Positions 49,440 through 60,703 of a DNA stretch of 64,000 nucleotides are shown here, piece by piece. The stretch spans positions 25,557,922-25,621,921 of the forward strand of contig CM055112.1 of assembly GCA_029204225.1 (NCBI GenBank). Reading direction: 5' to 3'. Numbering within the stretch: the first letter of the stretch is position 1; each line of letters starts with the position of its first letter. The stretch is from Diphasiastrum complanatum (lineage: Eukaryota; Streptophyta; Lycopodiopsida; Lycopodiales; Lycopodiaceae). The position numbers and the translations under genes were made by a program. Below the pieces are notes generated by a model. The model made no database searches and was not told the DNA's origin. It was given only the letters and a program-made list of their open reading frames with translations.

Positions 49440-50187
49440 TGTTGGAGGGTTTGCGGATCCCAAGGCAACCCTAACCCTAGTTAATAAGTGAGAGGGATTC
49501 GGCACCCTACGTGTGTAAGTCTAACCCGATGATCACATAGTTATTTGATTGATTAATTAGAAAGTTAATAAAAGGACTTTAGGCCTTTTTGCGGGACTTT
49601 TAATGTCGCATGGCCTAAATGTCGAGTTAGTGAATAAAGTTGGATTTCTCTCCAATTTTGATGGTTCCCACACTTTTTTAAATTTGAATAAAAAGAAAGG
49701 CAAGATTGGAACAATAGGATTCATAGGCCAGGGTCCTCCTCTCTACTATAAAAAGGGACCAACTCGAGTTGCTCCTCATGTTCATTTTCTCATTTCAATA
49801 AAGCAGATTGGTTCTCTTTAGAAATGGATTGATGAATGTCCTTGCTCTTCCTCTCTTCTCCTCCATTTCTCATGCTTTCTTTGGATTTTGCTAATTGTTG
49901 GATCTAATCATTATTGGGATTGCTATTTCTTATGCTTTTTGTAAGAGAGAAAGGGAGAGAGAGAAAAGTAAGTTTCTATCATTGTTGTGAATTTAGGGTT
50001 AATGGATGTAGTGTTAATGCTTAGTGTCAATGGATGTTAGTGTTAAGATCCTCTATTCATGTTGAAATCTGAACTATACTATCGCTCTCATGGGAATGAA
50101 CCTACGCATGACAACTAACTCTGTCTCTTTGATGCTAGATTGACTAGATCTTGGATTCAGGTTAGGCAAGGAAAAAAACCCACTACA
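49440..50187 (+). repeat. Element G 3' LTR
   Basis: 748 bp, preceded by ggtgggggatac and followed by the target duplication tgtat. Confidence 0.92.
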
Positions 50188-50975
50188 TGTATCTAAAGTT
50201 TGTTGATAGCAATATTGTCATTCTTATAATTTATGTTGATAACATTATTCTTTGTGGAAGTTGTATCAAGCTAGTTGATGAAACTAACCTAGCACTTGGA
50301 TGTGAGTTTAAAATGCAAGATCTAGGAGAGATACATTACATCCTAGGCCTATAAATTGATTTTTATGAAAATCATATCTTTGTATGCCAATCTAGATATG
50401 CTCACTCTATGCTGAAAAAATTTCATATGGAAAATTCTAAGAGCATAGATACTCCAATGGAGCAAATTGTAAAAGATCCTAATAAAGGTGATGAAAGATC
50501 CTTTGAGGACATCACACATTCTAGGAGTCTTGTAGGCTTCTTGATTTGGCTTACCATTACTAGGCCCGATCTAAATTTTTGTGTGCACAAATTGAGTCAA
50601 TTTATGCAAGATCCTAAGATCCATCATTGGAAGATGGCCAAGAGGATTCTAAGATATGTATCTTCATCTTGTGATTATGGACTACTTTATAAAAGTGAAG
50701 ATCTATCCATTGTTGGCTACTCGGATTCGGACTTTGCAAGTGACAAGATGGATCGAAAGTCTATTAGTGCATACACTATCTTTCTTGGAGGCAATCTAAT
50801 ATCTTGGCTTTCCAAAAAGCAAGATACTATATCTCTCTCTTCATGTGAGGCCGAGTACAAAGCACTCAGTACAACTACCAAAGAGGTGCTTTGGATCAAG
50901 AGGTTATTAATGGAGCTAAAGTGCATCAAGGAAGATGATCTACCAAAGATCAAGTGTGGTAACATCTCGGCCCAA
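50188..50975 (+). mobile_element. Element F C-terminal RT and RNase H (fossil)
   Basis: Resumes F after G. The RT core (YVDNIILCG) is near 50240, followed by the palm/thumb region with MLKKFHMENSKSIDTPMEQ. RNase H carries SLSSCEAEYKALSTTTKE near 50840. Homologous to the matching part of B. Confidence 0.9.
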
Positions 50976-50983
50976 GCTAGAAA

Positions 50984-51709
50984 TGAAAAAGATTATCTAT
51001 GTTAGATATAGGGGTCTTATGCTTTTTATATCAAGCATCTAGGTGTAGGCTGTTGATAGGAACAAATTTGGCATAGATGACAAACTAGGATTTCCACTTG
51101 TAATGCCACTATTGAGCCAAAATAGAGTAAGAGGCTAAACTCATGCCAATTAGAGTGTAGACAAGTGTAATGCTTTTGTTTGATGAATTCTAAGAGGTCC
51201 AATAGGATTTAGAGGTGGAACCATGTGAGGTCCAATAGGAATTTGAGGTGTGCTTGAATATAGTCCAATAGAATTAAGAGGTGCATGGATCAATGGTCCA
51301 ATAGGGTTAAGAGGTGACAAAGTGTGGTCCAATCATAGTTAAGCATAGTGGTAGCTCGTGGATCTAGTAGTATCATTGTACTCCTCATTTTGGATCTAAT
51401 TGATTTGGTGATTGTGTGGATTTTGAGTGTCATTAAATTTCTAACTTTCTCTCTCTAGTTGAGAGCTCATGATGGTTTTTCTCTCTCTACCATAGGAGAG
51501 CAGCTTATTTTTACTTAGAATAATTTTTTAATACTTCCCACACATGTGAGTGAGAGTTGGAAGTGATTGAATGTATGTAGTAGTGTGTTTTTTGCCATAG
51601 GATCAAAGATAGATCTTGAATCTCAATCTAGTCTTGATCTTGGTGCATCTACACACCTTAGGAGATCACAAGTACATGTAGTGGACAATCCACACGTGTG
51701 AAATCAACA
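50984..51709 (+). repeat. Element F 3' LTR
   Basis: About 726 bp, matching 33932-34657, ending aatcaaca, followed by target duplication ggtag at 51710-51714. Keeps the five CCAAT boxes and a CACACGTGTG palindrome near 51690. Confidence 0.88.
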
Positions 51710-52240
51710 GGTAGTGCTGGTGCTGGTTTTGTGAAACAAATTGTTGTCGAGGAGGTTGATAATGTCTCCCTGACTGGTTGTGAGGTTGGTTTCTAGGGTT
51801 ATAATAGCAATAGAGTGAGGTATGTCCCTTAAAGTCGCAGATGTTGCATTTGATCAATGAAGTATCTGGGACCGGTTCATATGATGGGCACTCATTGCCA
51901 GTGTGTGCACCTCAACAGTAAGTGCACCATGTATTCTCTCGTCTATGGGGGATTTGACCAGTGGGTAACTGACTTGGCATCGAACTTTGGATAGACTTAA
52001 GAGTGTTTTGAAATTCTTTTGTGAGTTTCTCCCTCTGTTGCTGGTGTTGCTGGTTAAGCAACTCCATTTGTGCTTTCCATAACTGTTCTTGTGTTTCTTC
52101 ATTTGGTCGAGCGTCTTGGACAACACAATGTGCTCTCCGTTCACATGGCTCATCGACATCTGATCCCTCATCTTCTTCTCGAATGGCATCACACATGGCT
52201 TGTTTCAATGATGTGTATTCATCATTGGAACGAAGTTCAC

Positions 52241-52525
52241 GTCTTCCATTTATTTCAAAACTATACTTCACATTGAATCTGATTTCAGTAGTACCACACA
52301 CAAACCATCCCTAATTTCTTGGACTATACTCTTGTTTTATAGTATGAATTGATTTTTAAGATCTTGTTGGACAATTAGAACGCATAAAGCTGTGATTATC
52401 TTTTAGAATATGTTGTCTATTAGACTGTTTTTGCACCTAGCAGCCGATTAGAACGGGAGAGCTGTTCCGCAATATTCCTACTCTTTTCTCCATTCTCGTT
52501 CTTCCTATCTCCCTTGCCGCATCAA
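52241..52525 (+). repeat. Element A-family LTR fragment
   Basis: Matches 11915-12190 and 2670-2941 (cttccatttatttcaaaac through cctatctccctt, ending gcatca). The left edge is the junction with element E. It is followed by antisense gag, not by a primer-binding site, so it is a rearranged scrap. Confidence 0.75.
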
Positions 52526-53170
52526 AGACGGTTTCTCAAATTTTCAATACTTCTCAAATTTTCTCTAGCGTTACTATAACTCCACGGTTTCTTCTTGTGA
52601 AATTTTTGCTTGCCACGTGTAAAGAGGGCATGTTCTACATCACCAGACTTGTGGTGCAACTCCTCCTGAAGAAGAATCACACTAATGGACTGTGGATCCA
52701 TCTATTGAGTAACACTACCAAATATTAATGTCGAGTGATCAAATGACTCTAGAAGGCAGTTAAGAATCATCATGACTGCTTCTTCATCACTCACCACAGA
52801 TCCAATCGTAGCAAACTATTCAATAAGCACCTGCAGCTTTGTGAAATGAACAGACATCGTGTCACCCTCTGCCATTTTCATAGTGATCAGCTTCTTGCGT
52901 AGGTACAAACAGTTAGTGACTCTTTTAGTCTCATATGTTGAGGCTAATGTGTCCCAGGCCTCCTTTGCCGACTTCAATCAATAGAAGCCACCTCTCATGA
53001 CTCAGTAACTATTGAGAAGGTATCTCTCAAGAGGATGTCACATATAGGATTGATCATGCATTGAGAATGTTTTTTACTTGCCATGGACACTACATAGATA
53101 CCTTGTCATACACATGATCATAGGGAGTGTGGAAAATGGCACATTCCAGAGCAATCTCCCAAAAGAACAA
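52526..53170 (-). mobile_element. Copia-type gag fragment, A-associated (antisense fossil)
   Basis: The minus-strand translation shows gag signatures in order: KEAWDTLASTYETK, LYLRKKLITMKMAEGD, MILNCLLESFDHS, then KKPWSYSNARE just before the knuckle, which is cut off. The family is that of the 1740-2040 scrap. Several breaks. No LTR of its own in sense. Confidence 0.75.
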
Positions 53171-53226
53171 CCTTATAAACTTTGAGTGAATGAGATTTAA
53201 GATTAGAAGAGAAAAAAGATACCCTG

Positions 53227-53364
<138 letters not shown>

Positions 53365-53369
53365 AAGAA

Positions 53370-53561
53370 CTATGCCATTTTTACTAAGATTGAATAAGAA
53401 TGTTCTTTGTGAGCCTCGACATTAGACCACACCCACTTGAATTCTTCACAGGCACATACTAATTCACAAATTCTGTGGGTAGTAAAATAGTACCTACTAA
53501 AAAACAAGTGAGTAGCCTTGTTATGTATTTCAAAGGTCAAATCATTCAATAAATATTGCAT
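53370..53561 (-). pseudogene. Unrecognised 63-codon frame
   Basis: ATG-initiated minus-strand frame between the (CT)n tract and the SAP duplication. It includes KATHLFFSRYYFTTHRICEL and KWVWSNVEAHKEHSYSI, and its composition looks like real protein. It may be an exon or a scrap of a larger decayed gene. No family recognised. Confidence 0.3.
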
Positions 53562-54211
53562 ACATTAATCCAAAACTTAGCTTTCTCCAAACTATTGTAA
53601 AATATAATTAAAAGAAATTGGTACTCCCTTACCTCATATATACAAGGATGAATCATGCAAGTGTATGCCCCATGAATCATGCACCTTGTATGCCCCTTCC
53701 TACTGCACGTAAGTTCCATTAAATAGAAAGACTAACTAACTCTATGACCGAACAATCAACTCTATATTGTGAAAGTTTGCTCGATATGAGCGTATATGTA
53801 CTTTCCCTCAAACACAACATAGTGACATATGGATACTAAATCCATGCACTCTTATACTTGAATTAAATGAAAATAGATTAAGGCTAATTTATAAACTAGA
53901 GTATCATAGCAAGCGAGTCACAAATCTGCACGGATGTTGCTATCTAATTTCCAAGGCCCATTACCCACACATCAGATTTGATTTTCCTAAGCTTCAATTA
54001 TGAGGAGGTATAAGAAACATATATTCAGATCAAACAATTATACCTTCAGAGAATTCATGTAGCATCGTACAAAAAAGATAGATAGCATAGCCGAGAGAGA
54101 GACAGAGCGACAGAGATGTAACTAACTACATTCTATTAACTGATTAATGAGTATTGCTCAGGACTCAATGGAATAAGAAAGTTGTTTAAGCAATATTCAA
54201 CTGTCAATCAT

Positions 54212-54760
54212 TCAAATTCTCTCTAAATTTTTAGCCTTGACTACAAGATTTGCCTTTGCAATGGCATCACGCCCAATCGCTTTGTAATTAGTTGTACACT
54301 GATGCGTTTCAGCGTATCGGTGCAATGAGCAAAATACATTTCCACATCGGCATTTAATTAACCCATACAGTGGAACGCGTTTGCTACAGGAAAAGTAGCG
54401 ACTATGATCATGAGATGCGGTAGCTTCTGTCGAAACGCCAGCAGCAGGTTTTCCAATGTCAGCAGGCTCAATATGTGATGCAACTGTAGCTACATCTCTA
54501 CCCTCCCTTAGTAAATCAGCCGGCTGGGAGGATGTCAATTCGGAGTTTGGTGTTTCTACCGTCGTGGCAGTTCCCTCAAAACTCATTCCAGTGAAGTTGT
54601 TGTCTCGCCTGATGACAGAATTTGATGTGTAACACTTTGAGCACAAGCTCATTGTGTCCTTACTCCCAAAAAATCCACAATTATTCGCACAAAGAACAGG
54701 CCTTTCAGGAGCCTGGTGGTTCTTTCCATCATTGTCATGCTTCCAACTTTCCCCAGACAT
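54212..54760 (-). CDS. A20/AN1 zinc-finger stress-associated protein, copy 2
   Basis: 182-residue intronless frame from ATG at 54760. Complete A20 finger with C24, C28, C40 and C43 (LCANNCGFFGSKDTMSLC). The AN1 finger keeps C125, C137, C139, C144, H147, H153 and C155, but its first cysteine is Tyr (residue 122, in RYFSCSKRV). It is thus better preserved than copy 1, and the lost ligand is a different one. The tail IAKANLVVKAKNLERI is intact. SAPs bind ubiquitin through A20 and act in stress signalling. The conserved TATA box at 55129-55136 suggests it may be transcribed. Confidence 0.88.
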   Translation of the reverse strand: MSGESWKHDNDGKNHQAPERPVLCANNCGFFGSKDTMSLCSKCYTSNSVIRRDNNFTGMSFEGTATTVETPNSELTSSQPADLLREGRDVATVASHIEPADIGKPAAGVSTEATASHDHSRYFSCSKRVPLYGLIKCRCGNVFCSLHRYAETHQCTTNYKAIGRDAIAKANLVVKAKNLERI

Positions 54761-55128
54761 TTATTTGCGCCTTAATTACACAACCCTCCGGGAGCTATCT
54801 GCTTCACAGGTACCTGTTCCACTTTGAAGGCGTGTACGCGGACCTAGCAATGAAAGGTTTGCTGGCACCGCTAATTGCGTGTCTTCCTGGACATGAATAC
54901 ACAATGCACTGCAAACAAGTGCAAGGTTTATTACAACAAGATCTTCGACACTAGACAAAATTGAAGGAAACGAACTCCAACTTGATTTATGCTTAATATT
55001 TACCAAAGCATTGACAGAATAGCTTACACAACAAGGAAAAAACACGAAATTGCGAGCAAGAGAGAACTCGGCTATGCTCCATCTCATATCACAATTGACA
55101 ACTAATTATGTGTTTGAGGGTTTCAGTC

Positions 55129-55136
55129 TTTTATAG
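55129..55136 (-). promoter_or_regulatory. TATA box of SAP-2
   Basis: The minus strand reads CTATAAAA within CAGCTATAAAAGACTG, about 370 bp upstream of the ATG, at the same relative place as in copy 1. Confidence 0.6.
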
Positions 55137-55200
55137 CTGTGGCCACCACGTCTTGAGCCCTCAGTTGGGGTGACCATGTGGTAGACCTAAAGTCTCTCGT

Positions 55201-55810
55201 TGGCCCCTTAAGAGATTGGAACCGTCAATAATTCTTTTGAGAGAAATAAAGCATGTGAATAGTGACATTGCAATTTTTGATCGTGCAGTACAAGAAAGAT
55301 TGATGCCTTGAGTGCAATGTATGAGCATCACAAGGATCTTCATCTCACACACAAACTCTACATGATCCATTTCATCATCAAACTTGTGTAGTTATAGATG
55401 TACACAATAATTGCAAGGCCTTGTTCCGGAACGCATTATTGAAAAAAACATTAAGGTTTTTTGGAATGTGCAGTTAAATTTTTTTTCGAAAATTTTGAAT
55501 AAAACATATGATTTTTCCATTTTTTATTTTTAAACATTTTTAGTATAAATTCTTTATGTATATTTTCTTATTACTGCTAATCAGATGTTTTTTAATGTAC
55601 TAAGGGTCTTCTTAATAAATTTTTTAGAGTTTTTTTTTAAAAAATTAGTGTTCCAGAATGTCCGTGCGGTGTTCCACTACAATGTATGACATTGTACCCT
55701 TTGATACTCCATGCATTGAGGTGGACATCTACTTCTCACAACATTTCTTTTCACAGTTTGATTTCCATGCAAGGAAATTTAGGTCAATCTTGATGGCATC
55801 CATAACAATC
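55201..55810. other. AT-rich stretch without a supported gene
   Basis: No domain-bearing frame. On the plus strand 55300-55400 could encode a few residues reminiscent of copia gag (YEHHKDLHLTHKLYMIHFI), too short to call. 55440-55660 is AT-rich with poly-T runs. Confidence 0.4.
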
Positions 55811-56198
55811 ATCTAGAATAAGATGAAATTCGTCAAGTGTATGTAGAGTTGTTAAGGGAAGGTACGTTTGATGAAGGCTTCCTTCAAGAGTGACCAGTGA
55901 ACGTCTACAATGGGCTTCCGGCTGATTTTCAGCAAAGAGTAACATGTCCTTGTCTGTGTCAACAATCTTGATTCGTTGACCGTATATACTATGTATAGTT
56001 GTCACAAAAGCCATATACTTCCAAGTACAATGACTTACCTAATTAGGTGACAAACATTCAATGTAGTTAATACATGGATGAAATCTATAAATAGATCATT
56101 CATGCACAAATTATTTGAGTTGCTCCATCCATGAGACGTATTATTTGAGCTTCCCAGTTACGCCGCCATTTTTTGTTGTAATTGTTATTTTATCATCA
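55811..56198 (+). repeat. Element A-family LTR fragment, cut on the right
   Basis: Matches 11582-11710 and 2250-2460 (caaacattcaatgtagttaa, then gccgccattttttgttg) plus the upstream part shared with 4690-4735. Similarity stops at about 56198 (tgttattttat). Here begins DNA leading into locus T. It holds an empty version of the site used by element B. Confidence 0.7.
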
Positions 56199-57343
56199 GA
56201 GGAGTTCTCAATATCAAAAAGACCCTTTAAGGAATGCCATGTAGGATACAGAAAAATATCAAAATACAAAAAACAATATTATTTATTTGCTTGCCCACAC
56301 CACTCCCAAGGCCTCCCCAACTCCCAATGATCTAACCATAGTGTCTATAGTCATAGTTAAGAACTATTAATAGTTCGCAGTATAACTTGACTAAATTCAA
56401 ATATGTTCCCTCCATTGGTAACAAAAAGGGCAATATTTTCACTGGATCTAGATATGACCGCCATCCCCTAATTCGAATCTGGAAAAATTGCAAAATGTTT
56501 ACATATGCATTCCTTTCATGAGAATGGAAATATGAGCGCCAACTACCTATTGGAATGAAAAAATGAGCGGCATTTCCAAATTTGAATCAAGCATACAAGC
56601 ATGGAGATTGGATTGATCGTACATAGTATATAATATAATCAAAGATGAGTATTTTGTTTTGGTTCATAGAATCTGGTCATAGTACTTTGATGCAACTGAT
56701 TACTCCATTATTTTTTTGATGATGACATTATATCATTTACATGTGGATATTTCTATTGATTTGGCACCTTTGCAGAGAAGAGGAAGCAAAGGAATTCAAA
56801 TATCTGCTGAGGATCGTTCTCGTTACAGGGAAGAAGAAAAAAAAAAAACTTGGATTTATGGATAGATGGAACATTATATCCACAAGATCCAAGCACTTTG
56901 ACACATTCCCACATTCTCTTCAATAACTCATTTAGTTACATGGATATGCAATGGGCATAGTGGATTACTAGGATATTGTGAAAGATTGCAGAACCATGGA
57001 AAACAACTTTATATGAATAAAGTTCACTTTTTAGAAGGTGAGTTAATTCAGATATCCTCTTATTGTCAGAATAGAGATTGTCATTTCCAAAAGATGTTAG
57101 AAGAAAATGAACAACTTAAAAAATATAATGAATCATTACAGAAGATAACAATCAATATCAAATCAGAACTAGAGCAAATGCAATCAGTCTTATAGTCTAA
57201 TCGTATTGAAAACTTACAATTATTGAAGGATGTGGATTTGGCAAAGAAAAAGGTTGAAAGTAAGAAGTGGAAGTGACAAAGTTGCAAGGATATTCAAACG
57301 CTTTCAAAAGAGGGTATCGAAATAGAAGGATCCATGCATTCAA

Positions 57344-57438
57344 GTAAGCATATTCTGATTTTTGTAAGTTTTTCAATGACATTTGGATTTAATTTCAGCT
57401 ATGGTGATATTATGTTAACTATCTGTTTTTTTTTGCAG
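57344..57438 (+). other. Intron 1 of the locus T plus-strand gene
   Basis: Starts gtaagcat after cattcaa and ends after a T-rich tract in tttttttttgcag. 95 bp, phase 2. The downstream exon opens with a frame that joins the coding stretch beginning at 57488. Confidence 0.7.
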
Positions 57439-58087
57439 ATCTGCATTAGTAGCTCCTCAGAATATTAAAGACAATGCTTCACTAGGAATGTCATTGGACA
57501 CAATATTGACTTGCAAATCCAATAGGAGTTCAAATGTAAAGTGTAAAATAGCTGAGTCTTTGATGGTGGACATTCAAAAAATTTTAGATAAGACTATAGT
57601 TCAGGGTGCTTGTGATTTTGCAGGTATTAGCAAGGAAGCATATGCAACAATATTTAAACTAATTAGAGAAGCTTTTAAGCAAGTTCAAATTAGAAAAGTC
57701 CCAATCCCAAGGACATATCACTTGAAGAAAGAGAGGGATACATTAAACATAGGTATGCATAAGATCACTAGAACTCCATTTCATATTGAGGAGGTGTATG
57801 AAACTGATGGAAGATCGATATTCTATAATTCATCAAACAATTTATTTGTTAATCTAAATTACTTGTTGAGATACATCGTCACATTCTATGGTACAACCTA
57901 TGAAAAGGTGAATGGCAAAATAATCATAGTACTTAAGTTAGATGAGTCAGAAATTGTGAAAGGGCAGAAGATGGAGAGGGTTAGTATAACTCTCATGAAT
58001 GGTGCTCTATCACAAACAGAGAACCAAGAAAATTTCAGATTCAGTGTCCAGTCAGAAAATGATGTATGGTGGTTGGCAGCGTTTCAG

Positions 58088-58168
58088 GTAACTAGCCTCA
58101 TTAATACATTACATTCATTGAATAGTATAAATACATTGTAAACTAAGTCTGATTAATTCTTTGGATAG
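58088..58168 (+). other. Intron 2 of the locus T plus-strand gene
   Basis: Starts gtaactag directly after the codons for AAFQ and ends tttggatag. 81 bp, phase 0. Exon 3 then continues VLKEDHDILSWIF. Confidence 0.65.
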
Positions 58169-58984
58169 GTGTTGAAAGAGGATCATGATATATTATCATG
58201 GATATTCTCATGGACATCTTAGCCTAGGATCATCAAGGACCATATGGATGGAGGACTTCTCAATGTTCCAAGAGTTGGAGACTTCAATGTTGAATGGCAG
58301 TTAACAGGTGATTTGAAAACATTGAAATGTGGGTATAATGTCTCTCACGGTGCTACATCAAAACACCCTTGTTTGTACTGCATGAAAATGGCAAAAGATG
58401 TAACTAGGAGTACAGGAATTACTAGAGAATATGCAGATCCAAACTGGAAGTTTGTGCTGCCTGTCCCCTTAAAAAATGTGCATGTTTGCACTCTTCATGC
58501 AGAAGTTAGATTAATAGAAAAGATCATTTATTTTCATATAGTTTTTTCTTGGAATACTAAGCCAGCATCATTAGCAAAGGAAGCTATCTCTCGATTAGAA
58601 GATGTTTTATCAAAAGCAGGACTCCATAAAGGACATGTCAAAATTCAAAAAGATGAAAAGCTTTCAGGAAAGAATGGGAACATGCCAACTAAGCCAAGCA
58701 TAGGAGGAGCAAAAGCACGTCATTTTCTATCAAATCATACTGGTAAGGCTTCTAATATTCAACACTCAGTCTGGACAGATATTATTGCTGCCACTCAGGA
58801 CTTCAAGAAAGACGACAAAACCAGAGTACTAAAAGTTGATATATGGAAAAAGCTTGATAGTATGATTATTTTAAGAAAAGAAAAATACTCTAATATTGAT
58901 AAGAAAGTTGTCCAAAGGACTTGTGTCGAGTTTGTTAATGTAGTATCAAAAGCATGGGGAGAAGATCACATCACTCATGACATG

Positions 58985-59073
58985 GTTAGTATAAAATTTT
59001 CAAAATGCTTTCAAATTTTCATATTTATTTAGATCCAAACATAAGACTAACATTATGATTTTGACATATGCAG
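58985..59073 (+). other. Intron 3 of the locus T plus-strand gene
   Basis: Starts gttagtat after the codons for THDM and ends gacatatgcag. 89 bp, phase 0. Exon 4 continues HILRDHTTFFANTYG in the same phase. Confidence 0.65.
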
Positions 59074-59480
59074 CACATACTAAGAGATCATACAACATTT
59101 TTTGCAAATACATATGGAAGCTTGAGTGTATGGTCATCACAAGGGATGGAGAAGTCACACTGGCAAGCATGAGCAACATTTCATCGAAATACACAACATG
59201 GAGGAACCAATGAAAAACGCAACTACATTGGTCAATTGTTTCAGTGGTTCTACCGCAGAGTTCAAATTCGACATATAACAAAGTCCACACAATACAACAA
59301 GTTTAGAAAAGCATGCAAGTTCATACATGAAGAGAAAATTAGATGATTGATGAGTAGAAAATCATCATTGTCATCAAATCATGACATGTTCAGAATTGCT
59401 TTGCAAATTCATTGAACAAGAGAGGAGAAATACCCAATGTAAATGTATTGATTGTACTATACCAAAATACAAAGTGTCAA

Positions 59481-60703
59481 CTATTCATCCTCAGATCTTG
59501 TATCAGATTCTATGGCAGTATTGTCATGAAGAAATTCTCTGCTAGCGTATGCATCTAATAGATGTGCATGATTCTTATTTCCACTAAGCTCAATATAAGT
59601 GGACTACAATGAATAATGGGAGCTCCTTAAAGGAACATTCCCATCAGTAAAGCCTAAAATGTTCAAAACATAAGATCTTTTGACAAAAATGATCTTATTC
59701 GTCTTAACAAATTTATGTCCTCCTAGGTAAAATGATAAGCTTTAACTGCCATTATAAGACTCTCCCCGACTGGGCTCAGCTTGGAATGGGCAATACAGAT
59801 CTCATTCTTTAGGAAATGTCTGTCCCTTTGGAACGAGAATGCGTGTTGTCTGAAACCACCTCGTCTCGCAGCAAAATCATCTATCATGAGAGCATCCTAC
59901 AATAGGAAATATGTTAGCAAAACACATTCAGTGATTGAAAACATTCAAATGCAAGGAAGATTAAACACTTACACATTCTTCATCAGCAGCAGCAACCAGA
60001 TCAGGATGACCAATATAATGACCACGTACTGAAGTGGAATTATTAGTGAAATACATTAATGATGGACGAGGGAAGCCCATCTGGGATTGAAATGCTGTGA
60101 ATTCTTCATCGGATGGTCTGTCTCGCCCATCCTCAGCTATATTTGATGAGGTCTTATTCAGGCATTCTTCACCGGTCATAAGTCTCTCCTCATCATCAAA
60201 ATCGATACCAGCAACAAGGTCATCTATTTCAAAATCTACAAAGTTGGAGAAGTCCGAAATTGTGCCGGATAATAAACATAGAACCTCGTCCTCGCGATAG
60301 TCAAAAAATTTACATAAATCAGTAGTAGTAAATATACATTGTCATTAATATAATATACAGACAAATTGAAAAGACATTTTGACTCCTCCATAGATTTGGA
60401 TTCATCATCAGATGTATTTTGACCAATGAAAGAATCCTGGAGAGCATCAGTATTTACATCAATAAAGTCACTTTCCTTATTAGGAGTGTCGATAAGAAAG
60501 TGACTGATATCCTTAATAGCTGACTGAACAGAGGATGGTGCAAAAGGAGGGTCAGCAACAGAAACTTCATCATCATCTGGGATCTGAACTAACAGAAAAA
60601 GTACGAAACCACTCTGAAATTCAACCAATCGACATTTCTTGTTGCAATACAAACAGATTGAACTGCTTTTGAGAAGATCAAACAATTTGGTGAAAGAAAT
60701 CAA
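59481..60703 (-). pseudogene. Acidic protein gene of locus T (minus strand, decayed)
   Basis: The minus strand encodes an acidic N-terminal part (PDDDEVSVADPPFAPSSVQS, NTSDDESKSMEES near 60400-60590), then IDDLVAGIDFDDEERLMTGE near 60190 and MGFPRPSLMYFTNNSTSVRG. A clean GT-AG intron (59897-59972, 76 bp) follows, and then DALMIDDFAARRGGFRQHAF and, near the end, NKNHAHLLDAYASREFLHDN before the stop at 59481. The 5' start is unclear. There are a few in-frame stops and a frame slip near 59750. Acidic accessory proteins occur in some two-gene transposons, but this family is not recognised. Confidence 0.5.

Larger units (their letters stand above)
38353..50187 (+). mobile_element. Element G: long Ty3/gypsy (Tat/Athila-like) element inside F
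   Basis: 11.8 kb. LTRs 38353-39100 and 49440-50187 are both 748 bp. Target duplication tgtat at 38348-38352 and 50188-50192. Primer-binding site TGGCGCCGTTGCC at 39105 and purine tract ggtggggga before the 3' LTR. Order: gag, protease, RT, RNase H, integrase without chromodomain, then 3.4 kb with extra coding stretches before the LTR. This layout and the primer site suit the Tat/Athila side of gypsy. LTRs differ by roughly two to three percent. Broken in about ten places. Confidence 0.92.
33922..51709 (+). mobile_element. Element F: Ty1/copia retrotransposon split by G
   Basis: LTRs 33922-34657 and about 50984-51709, target duplication ggtag on both sides, primer-binding site tggtatcagagcc at 34658. 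Gag, protease, integrase and the start of RT are at about 35470-38347. The rest of RT and RNase H follow G at 50188-50975. LTRs differ by a few percent, so it is older than B. Broken in about five to eight places. Inserted in element E. Confidence 0.9.
31864..52240 (-). mobile_element. Element E: gypsy gag-protease fragment, split by F
   Basis: Antisense Ty3/gypsy fossil in two pieces, 51710-52240 (gag, 5' side) and 31864-33921 (rest of gag, protease and linker). F lies between, with target duplication ggtag at 33917-33921 and 51710-51714. Signatures: gag with a Gln/Glu-rich coiled stretch, zinc knuckles (CNICDFKGHTSLYC, then CFICDETGYFMVDC near 33690 and a third Cys cluster), and a retropepsin-like domain ending YRLLLGTP (33121-32795). 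No RT, integrase or LTR of its own seen. Many breaks. The right end abuts A-family LTR at about 52240 and the left end abuts repeat R1. Confidence 0.75.
53557..55200. repeat. Segmental duplication copy 2 (carries SAP-2)
   Basis: Matches 12352-14147. It lacks the extra block seen at 12925-13092 in copy 1 and has about 40 bp near 53795-53835 absent from copy 1. The right limit is where element C's LTR begins in copy 1. Confidence 0.85.
56775..59346 (+). pseudogene. Transposase-like gene of locus T (four exons, decayed)
   Basis: Exons: about 56775-57343, 57439-58087, 58169-58984 and 59074-59346. All three introns are GT-AG, of 95, 81 and 89 bp, with phases 2, 0 and 0. Exon 1 gives a coiled coil (KMLEENEQLKKYNESLQ). 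Exon 2 has a core strand with acidic residues (IIIVLKLDESEIVKGQKMER). Exon 3 has VEWQLTGDLKTLKCGY, HGATSKHPCLYC and VHVCTLHAEVRLIEK, then SIGGAKARHFLS. Exon 4 has GMEKSHWQA and QLFQWFYRR. From memory this order resembles an uncharacterised animal family with GDxK...GATS...CxxC, probably RNase H-fold. In-frame stops at 57193, 58220 and 59170, plus a frame slip in exon 1, mark it as decayed. Confidence 0.6.
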
